Of a stretch of DNA of 64,000 nt, positions 46,662-55,280 are shown piece after piece. The notes below the pieces were generated by a model. The model saw nothing but the letters and a program-made list of their open reading frames with translations, did no database searches and was not told the origin of the DNA. The position numbers and the translations under genes are program-made. Each line of letters begins with the position of its first letter. Position 1 is the first letter of the stretch. This stretch comes from Zasmidium citrigriseum (taxonomy: Eukaryota > Ascomycota > Dothideomycetes > Mycosphaerellales > Mycosphaerellaceae), in assembly GCA_002786025.1 (NCBI GenBank), contig NHNW01000014.1, positions 434,001 to 498,000 on the forward strand. The letters run 5' to 3'.

Positions 46662-48464
46662 ATGAAGAACTCAATGGCCTTGGGCCATGCCAATAGGCTG
46701 ATCAACAGATTTACGATCTCTGGACCTCAAAGAAGCAGCGTATGCTATCTATGTCGATACAGAGCTCTTGTAAATTGCTCTAGAAGGATGATAAGCAGCC
46801 GGGCTAGCACTGGGAATCTGCTGGAAGGGCGTCAGATCCGGACGAACGAAAAACCTCTCGTGTCGAAGTCGTACCGAACGAATGCCTTTAGAATGCAGAC
46901 GAGGTCCTTCAGCAAAGGCGGAACAGCCCCAACGACCCTCGAAGAACACCAGAAAGAGGTTGAGAAGGTCGCGGCGAGCGTGAGGGGCTTCTACGAACGA
47001 GGCGAGAAATTCCGGATGTTTCATGGCGGCACAAACAGTACGAGAAAGTCTGCAGTGGGCAGAGATCCTAGGAAGGTCGTGGACACGAGCAGACTGAATC
47101 ATGTTGTCTCTGTGGATATCGAGAAGCGCATAGCCTTGGTGGAGCCCAATGTACCAATGGATCGATTGGTGGAAGAGACGTTGAAGTACGGGCTGGTTCC
47201 GCCTGTGGTCATGGAGTTCCCGGGCATCACAGCTGGAGGAGGGTACTCAGGGACCTCTGGAGAGAGCAGTTCGTTCAAGCATGGCTTCTTCGATCAGACT
47301 CTGAACCGCGTCGAAATGGTGCTGGCCAATGGCGAGGTCATTACAGCATCTGAAAGCCAGAATGCAGATCTGTTTCGTGGAGCGGCAGGTGCTGTAGGCA
47401 CTCTTGGAGTCACGACAATGGTGGAATTGCGACTCCATCCGGCTACGAAGTTTGTCGAGACGACCTATTACCCAGTTAAGAGCATGCAAGAAGCCATCTC
47501 TACTCTGCAAGATTTCACATCTCGCCCCGAGGACTTCGATTATGTTGATGGCATCATGTACTCTCAGACCAGCGGTGCGATCGTCACTGGTCGAATGACA
47601 GATACCCCCAAATCCGAACTCTCCATTCAGAGATTCAGTGCTCCGTCAGATCCCTGGTTCTACCTCTACGTTCAAGACCGGATTGCGAAACACCCACATC
47701 CAACCTCCGATGCCATTCCCTTGCCAGACTACCTCTTCAGATACGACAGGGGCGGTTTCTGGGTTGGAAAGGCACCTTTCGACTATTTCAAAGGCGTTCC
47801 ATTCAACAACTTTACCCGATGGTGGCTCGATGACTTCCTGCACACACGCATGCTGTACAAGGCACTTCACGCCAGCGGCCGATCGGAGCAGATGATCGTT
47901 CAGGACCTTGCTTTGCCATACTCTAATGCCATAGAGTTCGTCGAGAGAATGGATGAAATGCTAGGAATCTGGCCATTGTGGCTCTGCCCTCTCAAGCAAA
48001 GCCCACACCCAACGATGCATCCACACTACCAGGAGTATGAAGCTGACGGGAAGACTCTCAAACCAATGCTGAACATCGGACTCTGGGGCCAAGCTCCAGC
48101 AACTCATGAAGGGTACATCGCTGCGAACAGAGCCATCGAGAAGACTCTACAAGAACTGCGAGGAATGAAGTGGCTGTACGCACAAACGTATTTCTCCGAG
48201 CAGGACTTCTGGAAAGACTTCGACAAGAGCTGGTACGATTCCTTGCGCGAGAAGTATCGTGCTACGACGCTGCCGAGCGTGTATGAAAAGGTCAGGGTGG
48301 ATGTCGAGGCCGAACGTGCAGCAAAAGAGAATGCGCCCTGGACCAAGAAGATGATGGAGGTTTGGCCGATTGCCGGATTGTACGGCTTGAGGAAGTCTAT
48401 CCAGAGTAGGGACTATTTGCTCGCGAGAAACGCTACCTGGAAAGACTGGGTGCCGAGGACTTGA
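46662..48464 (+). CDS. FAD-binding Delta(24)-sterol reductase-like oxidoreductase (DHCR24/DWF1 type)
   Basis: Single open frame, 600 aa from ATG 46662. An Arg-rich, hydroxylated N-terminus of about 75 residues could be a mitochondrial or organellar presequence. The FAD-binding domain of the VAO/DHCR24 kind follows: FRMFHGGTNSTR, VVSVDIEKRIALVEPNVPM, VVMEFPGITAGGGYSGTSGESSSFKHG and DLFRGAAGAVGTLG. The C-terminal cap contains PLWLCPLKQSPHP and the family-typical WLYAQTYFSEQDFWK. Animal and plant relatives reduce the sterol side-chain C24 double bond. Fungi make ergosterol through another route, so the true substrate is uncertain. The N-terminus may be longer or shorter (next Met is about residue 78). 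Confidence 0.82.
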   Translation: MKNSMALGHANRLINRFTISGPQRSSVCYLCRYRALVNCSRRMISSRASTGNLLEGRQIRTNEKPLVSKSYRTNAFRMQTRSFSKGGTAPTTLEEHQKEVEKVAASVRGFYERGEKFRMFHGGTNSTRKSAVGRDPRKVVDTSRLNHVVSVDIEKRIALVEPNVPMDRLVEETLKYGLVPPVVMEFPGITAGGGYSGTSGESSSFKHGFFDQTLNRVEMVLANGEVITASESQNADLFRGAAGAVGTLGVTTMVELRLHPATKFVETTYYPVKSMQEAISTLQDFTSRPEDFDYVDGIMYSQTSGAIVTGRMTDTPKSELSIQRFSAPSDPWFYLYVQDRIAKHPHPTSDAIPLPDYLFRYDRGGFWVGKAPFDYFKGVPFNNFTRWWLDDFLHTRMLYKALHASGRSEQMIVQDLALPYSNAIEFVERMDEMLGIWPLWLCPLKQSPHPTMHPHYQEYEADGKTLKPMLNIGLWGQAPATHEGYIAANRAIEKTLQELRGMKWLYAQTYFSEQDFWKDFDKSWYDSLREKYRATTLPSVYEKVRVDVEAERAAKENAPWTKKMMEVWPIAGLYGLRKSIQSRDYLLARNATWKDWVPRT

Positions 48465-48639
48465 TGCCGACAATGCATTTGCCCAGGCTCTATAATTGGG
48501 GACTGTGCACTTGAGCAGTCCAAACCTTTGAAGGCTTGCGTACCAGATCACATGAGGCAGAGGCAGGTCGTAATAGCTCACATCTTGACGTCAAGTCTCA
48601 GCACCGTGCTGGAAGACGGCATCGCTTACACAGCTCAAT

Positions 48640-48994
48640 TTCGAGACTTAACAACCACACCGTCACGGACAATGTCACATGTATCGAGAGCTACGTGCAC
48701 GTCACCTGGGAATGGCTTATCCCCCCATGTGTTCTCCAAATTCTGGGTCTCATGGTCATCCTGGCTGCCATCTACCAGAGCTCGGCGCAGAAGACGGATG
48801 TTCGAAGGACGTCGATCTTACCGCTGCTCTTGCATGGCTCGGAAGAACCAGCGGGTGCTCAGGGAGAGACGTCGAACAAGTTGAGCAGTATGAGGCATGC
48901 TGCGAAAGACAGGCTGGTCAGGCTGAGGTTGAGTGAAGGTGAAGATAGGAGGACGGTACTGGCTTTCCCGAAGGGAGGGAAAGAGTTGACATGA
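48640..48994 (+). pseudogene. C-terminal relic of a membrane protein (DUF3176-like)
   Basis: An in-frame stretch reads NVTCIESYVHVTWEWLIPP, a transmembrane helix (CVLQILGLMVILAAIYQSS), then RRTSILPLLLHGSEE and a charged tail to a TGA. This is the layout of the last membrane helix and cytosolic end of large fungal membrane proteins of the DUF3176 type (HVxWxW...WKSSxLxxLFHGLE). No upstream exons of such a protein are present, because the flavin reductase ends 170 bp before. I read it as a truncated gene remnant. Family name is tentative. Confidence 0.4.
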
Positions 48995-49113
48995 AAGTGT
49001 GTATACACCAAAACCAGAGTTCTCAAGTAGTCTTCCTATCGGACTCCATGGCATTCTTAGTCGCGGTTATGAGCGTGCTCGCTGCGCCATGATCTTAGTC
49101 TTCCTCATCAGAC

Positions 49114-51710
49114 TCAAAGAGTGTAGAACGGTTCGTGAAGATTTCCCGAAGTTCTCTGATATGCCTTGGATAAGAAGCAGGCTTTCTTCCATGTCCAAGA
49201 TTCTTGCACGGATGCGAGACCGTTCGTCCGTCCTTCTGCACATGCACGGAGGTCAAATAGCCGTCCGTCAGCTGTCAGAATCCCGTACCCATCCCTGACA
49301 TATCGTAACCGCACATCCTTGCGGCTGAAGACTCGCGGGAAGCGAACACCAGAATACGCATAGAGAATTCCCTCCTTTGCCACGATGCAATTAAGCTCCC
49401 AATGTCCGGTATCTGGACACAGATGGTAGCTAGGTACCCAAGGGCGGGAGTTTTGTGGTGGATAGTGAGCGGATGACCGACGATGGAGACTCGCCGGTTG
49501 ACTATGTGACCTCTTCATAGATCTCCGCGGACGGCTTGCTCGCATGACCATCAGCGTGATAGCTCCAAGATCGTCCTGTACGCCGTCCACAAGGTCAGTG
49601 AAAGGCTCTGGATGCTCTCCGACGATATCTCCAAGAGTATTCGGATCTTGAAATCGCGTTTTCTCATTGAGTGCGGACCATAGTCCCTCGGCGTTTTCAT
49701 CGGCGTTTGGTGTCCATGCTATCGTACGTGGAGTCCATGCGATTGCGCGTGGAGTCTTCTCGGAGAATTCTAAGATGGATCCAGGAACACTGCCTATTCG
49801 CCAATGACAACGTTTCTCGTACCATCGAACCTTCAGATCCCACTGGAGTGGCGACGAGCTGGTTTCCAGGCCATACAGGGTGAGCCATGGCGATGGCGAT
49901 GAGACACCTGCTTCGACCTCACGGTCTAAATCAGTAATACCGAGTTGGTCCCACGTCTCCAGTTCTTTGGTCCCGTACTCCTGAAGATGGCATCCCGCAC
50001 GGTCCATCATCTCAATCCATATGCGTAGGTTCTCCAGCCTTATGGCCAACTTGAACGGAGTGTGCTCGGAGAATGCCCAGGTCGCAACGTCAATACATTC
50101 CAAAAGGGGAGTACAGGTCCACGTCTGTTGCCCATGCTGAAATGACGTATTTAGTAGGACAGTGCGAGCGGACTCTCCTCGATCCAGGCTGGCAATCGCG
50201 AAGGGAGATGCACCGTTCCTGAGAACGTGGACACCTAAATCAATCCAGTCCTCCCTCTCTTTCGACGGGGCACACCGACTTGCAAGTGTCCAGAGCCGTG
50301 TCGCAATACAGTGAAGCACTGTTCTCCCAGCCTTATCTTCAAGTGTGGCGAGCCGGCGATCCTCACGAGGTAGCCCAACACGGCACAAGAAGTCAGCACA
50401 TCTGCTCATGCTGGATGTCCGAACGGCGAGCTCGAACCTGACTAGCAGCGGATCCTGGTAGAATGTGGGCGACAACTCACGTTGTATGATGTCGAAACAC
50501 TCAGGAGAGCTGCAATTCGCCATCCATACGAAGCCCCTATCCTCCTCGCGAACCGTGATGTAGGGCGCGAGGAGCTTCAGAAAGAGTCTATACACCTCTG
50601 CAGCGCCACTATTCCCTATTGTTGTGAACATCTCGAAGGCGCGATTCAGCACTTCAAACTCGTCAGGCCAAGTCGTACATTCCCGGAGTAGGAATTCACA
50701 GATCTCGCGACTACCTTTAATCGCAGCACACTTGGGGCTATCAGCACACAGGTATTTATTGATCTGGGCCGAGCCACACTCACCTCAAGCAATGTCAAAG
50801 TGAGACCGTATACGCTATCGTATATGTCCAAAGGAGATGCTGCACCGTCAGCAATAAGCTTTTGTAACCCCGTAATGTCGTTTCCCCGGACGCATTCGAC
50901 GACTGGCGAATCACTAGGTATCTTGTTGTAAGTTGTAAGTTCCATTGTCCAGCGATGCTTCGTTTGGATGAAGGCGACATCCCAGATACGAGAGCACAGC
51001 CACGACGGAAGGAAAAACTTCATGCGTTTCACCGGAGTATCCCGATTCTCCTTCCCTTTGGCAGGCCGTCGTGGATTCCTCAGGCATAGGGCGGACGCTC
51101 GGCCGGCATGATTATTACTCTGAACAAGTCTGCTGCCAGGCTCATCCTCCCCCTCGATTAGGAATGACGCTTGCCCTGCCAGAATCCGAGCGCTTGCTCC
51201 GTTCGTGCGGAAACGGGAATGCAGATCCTGCATGTCAGTCTGGAGTTGAAGAAGTATGTCCAGATGACCTTGGTCTCGGTGCTTTTGCTCTTCGTTGACA
51301 AAAATCCCGTAGGCAAACTGAAGATAGCCTTTGCCCCTATCGAGACCATCTAGCGAGGCTTTGATGTCCTCCTCCTTCAAGGCAGCGTAAACTTTGCCTG
51401 CGCCGCGTGGAAACCTAGCAATCTTTGACTCCAGCCGTGATACAAGACTTTCCACCTCCACAATGCTCTGCTGACAGCTCTCAACACACCGGCTCAGTAC
51501 CAAATTGGAGGCATTATCGAGACGGTAGTTTGATTCAAGCTGACCCAGCGCCGCCGTCATCGTTTCGAGCTCAAAGCTGATCCTGCGGAGCCGTTCGGGG
51601 GCATTTTTGGCTGTGTTGTAAAGCTTCTTCAGTCTGATGGCACAGTCTCCAAGCTGAAGGCCAAGCGAGACAAGGCCAGCGCCCAGTCCTAGAAGCTCGA
51701 CACCGGACAT
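49114..51710 (-). CDS. NLR-like protein: fungal death-fold-type N-terminus plus ankyrin-like region, two exons
   Basis: Exons 51710-50784 and 50730-49114, 847 aa; intron 50783-50731 (53 nt, GTGAGT, TGCTGAT branch, CCAAG acceptor) joins TLTLLE to CAAIKGSREICEFLLREC, an ankyrin-style helix pair. Residues 1-170 (MSGVELLGLGAGLVSLGLQL, APERLRRISFELETM, SCQQSIVEVESLVSRLESKI) look like the helical N-terminal domain found on fungal STAND/NLR proteins (SesA/HeLo-like group). There is no NACHT or NB-ARC P-loop. The middle has ankyrin-like patterns (TVLHCIATRLW, LRNGASPFAIASLDRGESARTVL, TPLLECIDVA). The C-terminal 250 residues are unrecognised and include a small tandem repeat. Possibly an incompatibility or immune-type receptor without a nucleotide switch, or a decayed one. 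ATG 51710 chosen; the upstream extension opens with GTG. Confidence 0.7.
49709..49750 (-). repeat. Two tandem 21-bp units in the NLR-like gene
   Basis: Units 49709-49729 and 49730-49750 differ at a few bases and encode the near-duplicate peptides RAIAWTP and RTIAWTP in frame. A recent small duplication within the C-terminal region. Confidence 0.7.
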
Positions 51711-52230
51711 AGTGCGACTGATGTTGTACCGGTGCTTCAAGTGTCCTTGCGACAACACTAATGAGGTTCCAGGGCCGGAGAGAGCTGCGGTCGCGCAGGC
51801 GTGCCTCGAGACAGTTTGGTCCGCAGTAGGCTCCTGCTGACCAGAGCACCCCTATCTGAGTCGTTGTAGCTGTCAAGTGAGGAAACCCCGGCTGACGGAT
51901 AGTGTTCTGGCGTAATGTATGGGCAAGGATGGGAGTCGAACATCACGATGGTGCTCAGGTCAAAAGCGAACAGCCAGCCTTAACAGCAAATGTGGCTGTG
52001 AGCTTTCGCAGATCCTGGCGGCTGCATGCATGCCGTGAGGCCGCCCTCGAAGCCACAGCCGAAGTGAATGACGCTAACACGTGATGCGGCATGAACACGA
52101 GGCGAATGGCATGAGTCCGTCAGTATGATGACGGAAGACTCGCTATGGCTTCTCCATCGACAGGGACAGTTCTCGCGAGCGTATTGCTTGTGGCGCATCA
52201 AGTACATGTACATTGTACTCGAAGTCCATT
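51711..52230. other. Intergenic region, no gene seen
   Basis: 520 bp between the NLR-like start and the methyltransferase stop, both on minus. Holds the promoter of the NLR-like gene. Only short frames. Confidence 0.5.
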
Positions 52231-53589
52231 TCATTTCCCGGAGCCGACGTAAATCTTCTCGAAGTCTTCTGCCCTGTGCCAGCAGCTCTCGCAATTGAAC
52301 TTGGTGCATTCATTACCCCAGCTCCACCAGCCGGCAACCAGATGTCGGGCGAAGGCCTCGAGGGCTCTGTAGTCATCTGGATTTGCCATGAGAGGTTCGA
52401 TGAGCTCCTTCAGACACGGCTTGCGAGAATGAAAGTCTGGTGCAGCGACAATGACTCTCCGTCGAACGGATGTCACTTTCCTTGCCGTAGATTGAGTGCC
52501 TCGCGGCCTCTTTCGACCAAGTAGAAGAACTTCGTATGGCTTTCTCCATGACGAATCAAGTGGAGTCACTGGCTCGCCATGGAGGGTCGTCTTGAGCCAG
52601 ATCCATTCCTCTTCGAGTTCGACGCCCCATTGATCGAAGATGCCGTCTTCGCCCAGAATGAGCTCTCGAATGGCCTGCTTGTTCGTGATCCACACGCCAA
52701 CAAGGCAATCATCGGCCATTAGCATGTCGAGGTCCATCTTCAGCAACAGATCATAGACGTCGTCTAATGTCTCTGAAATGGTGTACCCTTCGCCCGGTGT
52801 CTGATATGTCCGCTTTACAGAGCGGTTTGGCCAAGGAGGATCCAGAAGGATAAAGTCAAAGTGGCGGCGGGTTTCGTGTTCGCTTGCTTGATGTCGAATG
52901 GCGTTGTGGAAGCCGCGTGAGTCTTTGGCGCAGTCGCCTATGTAGAAGGATGAATATGGCGGAATCCGTGTAGCGTCTGTCTTGCCTTGCTGATACTCGC
53001 AGTGCGGTAGTCGTTGGTTCTCGAGCATTGTGTCGCTGCAATTCGTCTGAAAGCGTGTGTTTTCGAGCTCACAGACTTCACATTGTTTCTTAGACTCATT
53101 GGGCTCGTAAAGGAGCTGTGGTGTGAACATGTTGAGAACTCTAGGCTTTAATGCTTCATCCGTGATGGCCCTTGCGTTCCTGTTCCGTGTTGCCACTGCC
53201 CTGGAATCGTCCTTTGGTGGCAGATCTTGGTCGTTGAGTTTTCGCTTCTTGCTAAGTTGTGTTTGATCCTGGCTGATGGAGAACCTCCTCTCAAGTGCCC
53301 AGGCACGATCGTGGTGCTCTCGAATAGTTTCGAGCGCATTCTGCAAGACATCTCTGTATATGCTGTGGAGCTCTTCTTCGATGGTGTTGCCTTTGATGTT
53401 TGCCTTGGCTTTTTGCGACTTTGGCTCATTTGTCGAGTATGGCTCTTGCAAAGGCGCATTCGACATGAGCAAGTCATGGCAAGGCCGCTCTTTCGTCCCT
53501 TGGGCAGCAGATATTGAGCGAGGGATGTCGAAGAGCATGATGTTGCCACTTTCGTCCTGCCAGAGGATTGGCGAGCCGGTGGCCGCCAT
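52231..53589 (-). CDS. MT-A70 family N6-adenine methyltransferase, METTL4-like
   Basis: Single exon, 452 aa. The MT-A70 catalytic signature FDFILLDPPWPNRSVKR has DPPW at residues 250-253. Other family blocks follow: LLLKMDLDMLMADDCLVGVWITN, EEEWIWLKTTLHGEPV, RKPYEVLLLGRK, KPCLKELIEPL and ALEAFARHLVAGWWSWGNE, the last being typical of METTL4 rather than of Ime4/METTL3. The N-terminal half is divergent, with a basic patch (SKKRKLND) and two Cys pairs (CEVC, and NCS...HCE). METTL4 proteins modify N6-adenine in snRNA cap-proximal Am or in DNA. Substrate here is not known. Head to head with the Leu5-type carrier, 449 bp apart. Confidence 0.86.
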   Translation of the reverse strand: MAATGSPILWQDESGNIMLFDIPRSISAAQGTKERPCHDLLMSNAPLQEPYSTNEPKSQKAKANIKGNTIEEELHSIYRDVLQNALETIREHHDRAWALERRFSISQDQTQLSKKRKLNDQDLPPKDDSRAVATRNRNARAITDEALKPRVLNMFTPQLLYEPNESKKQCEVCELENTRFQTNCSDTMLENQRLPHCEYQQGKTDATRIPPYSSFYIGDCAKDSRGFHNAIRHQASEHETRRHFDFILLDPPWPNRSVKRTYQTPGEGYTISETLDDVYDLLLKMDLDMLMADDCLVGVWITNKQAIRELILGEDGIFDQWGVELEEEWIWLKTTLHGEPVTPLDSSWRKPYEVLLLGRKRPRGTQSTARKVTSVRRRVIVAAPDFHSRKPCLKELIEPLMANPDDYRALEAFARHLVAGWWSWGNECTKFNCESCWHRAEDFEKIYVGSGK

Positions 53590-54038
53590 GGTCTGTGATT
53601 GTCAACATTTTGGACGTAGACATGAAGTCAGAGGCCTTGCTATCCCACTCACGTGCTTATGTTTAGGGGCCACGTGATAGGACAAAGAAGTGAGTGAATG
53701 GGTAGGAAAGTTCCGGAGATTGAGCCGTTGATAGCCTCGGGAACGTCATTCTGCCTCGCTCCGCACACACCACCTGCACGACACCAGACCCTACCAAACG
53801 CAACATCAGCAGCCTCTGGACTTTCACGCCTGTACATTCACAGCATTCCTTTCCTGAGACTTCCTAACATTCGCCTGGTCCTCTTGAGAACACACATCAC
53901 GCCCGCATCCGACTGCCGAACGCCGCCAACGCTCTCTGCCGAACCACCGGAAATAGCACTGGATTCCCGGATGCCACAAACATCTCGCCCCTAAGCCAGG
54001 AGACTGCGAAGGCGAGGACACAGACGAACGAGAAATCG
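53590..54038. other. Divergent promoter between METTL4-like and carrier genes
   Basis: 449 bp shared by two genes transcribed apart. The plus-strand frame here is open and Pro/Thr rich but lacks motifs, consistent with a 5' leader. Confidence 0.5.
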
Positions 54039-55280
54039 ATGAGCAGCTTTGCGGATGGGCATGCCAGCCATGGACCCACGCCGCTCCCTACCTCGAACGA
54101 ACCACCTGCGATGATGCCGCCCCCACGCTCTCCTGCGGCAAGCAGTCAGCCGTCTATATGTCCAACCGATACCGACAATCTCCTGCCAGTACGGTCACAG
54201 CCTTCAGAGGCACGAGAGGGCGGCCATAGAGTGGTAGCCAAGCACAGCTGGGATTACGTGATTCGAAGTGGGACAGCCGGCGGGCTGGCGGCCTGCGCAG
54301 CAAAGACGGTGGTTGCTCCCTTAGACCGAGTGAAGATTCTCTTCCAGGCAAACAATCCGCAGTTTCAGAAATACACAGGATCATGGGCTGGTGCAGTGAA
54401 AGCGATGCGGGATATATACCAGATGAACGGCACACGAGGGCTGTTCCGAGGTCACAGTGCTACACTTCTTAGGATTTTCCCATACGGCGGAATCAAGTTC
54501 TTGGCCTACGAACAGATTCGAGCGCTGTTCATACCAGACAAGCAGAACGAAACGCACATCAGAAGATTCATGGCAGGGTCGACAGCAGGGATAGCGTCCG
54601 TGTTCTGTACATACCCACTTGAGGTGATAAGAGTCCGGCTTGCGTGGGAAACAAAGACCAACAAGAGGATGTCTGTGCGGGATATCTGTCGTATAATATA
54701 CAACGAGCACCCGCCAGCTCCTGAGATTGGGACTGGAGCAGCAGCCCCGCCGAAAACAGCGGCTGCTACAATAGAGGTCACTCAGAGCGCAGTCAAGACG
54801 ATCACACCCAGATCAGGACTTGCCAACTTTTACCGCGGCTTCACACCGACAATATGGGGCATGATACCATACGCTGGAGCCTCTTTCTTAACGCACGACG
54901 CAGCAGGCGACTTCATGCGATTACCTTCCCTCGCACAGTACACCGTCCTACCCATGTCCGAGCGATCCCAGCAACAACTCGCCCCGAACAAGCCACCTCC
55001 ACTCCGCGCATGGGCTGAGCTCACAACCGGTGCTGCAGCCGGTTTTGTGAGCCAGACTGTTAGCTATCCACTAGAAGTCATCCGACGAAGGATGCAAGTT
55101 GGTGGTGTGGTTGGAGATGGACATCGACTGACAATGCTCGAAGTCGGGCGAAACATCATGCAAGAAAGAGGTTGGAGGGGATTCTTTGTCGGATTGGGCA
55201 TTGGATACGTGAAGATTATCCCGTTGGCGGCCACAAGCTTTTATGTTTACGAGCGGATGAAGGTGGTGTTTGGGATCTAG
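54039..55280 (+). CDS. LEU5: Mitochondrial carrier, Leu5/SLC25A42-type coenzyme A transporter
   Basis: Single exon, 413 aa. Three mitochondrial-carrier repeats with PX[DE]XX[KR] motifs: APLDRVKILFQ, YPLEVIRVRLAW and YPLEVIRRRMQ. Leu5-group features are SGTAGGLAACAAKTVVAPLD, RGLFRGHSATLLRIFPYGG and a long loop before the third repeat rich in Pro/Ala/Thr. The first 65 residues form a Pro/Ser-rich N-terminus common in fungal orthologues. In yeast, Leu5 is needed for coenzyme A in the matrix. Complete; ATG at 54039. Confidence 0.9.
   Translation: MSSFADGHASHGPTPLPTSNEPPAMMPPPRSPAASSQPSICPTDTDNLLPVRSQPSEAREGGHRVVAKHSWDYVIRSGTAGGLAACAAKTVVAPLDRVKILFQANNPQFQKYTGSWAGAVKAMRDIYQMNGTRGLFRGHSATLLRIFPYGGIKFLAYEQIRALFIPDKQNETHIRRFMAGSTAGIASVFCTYPLEVIRVRLAWETKTNKRMSVRDICRIIYNEHPPAPEIGTGAAAPPKTAAATIEVTQSAVKTITPRSGLANFYRGFTPTIWGMIPYAGASFLTHDAAGDFMRLPSLAQYTVLPMSERSQQQLAPNKPPPLRAWAELTTGAAAGFVSQTVSYPLEVIRRRMQVGGVVGDGHRLTMLEVGRNIMQERGWRGFFVGLGIGYVKIIPLAATSFYVYERMKVVFGI

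Noticed and set aside
43634..48464. Secondary-metabolite gene cluster
   Set aside because: No polyketide, peptide or terpene synthase and no pathway regulator are present nearby.
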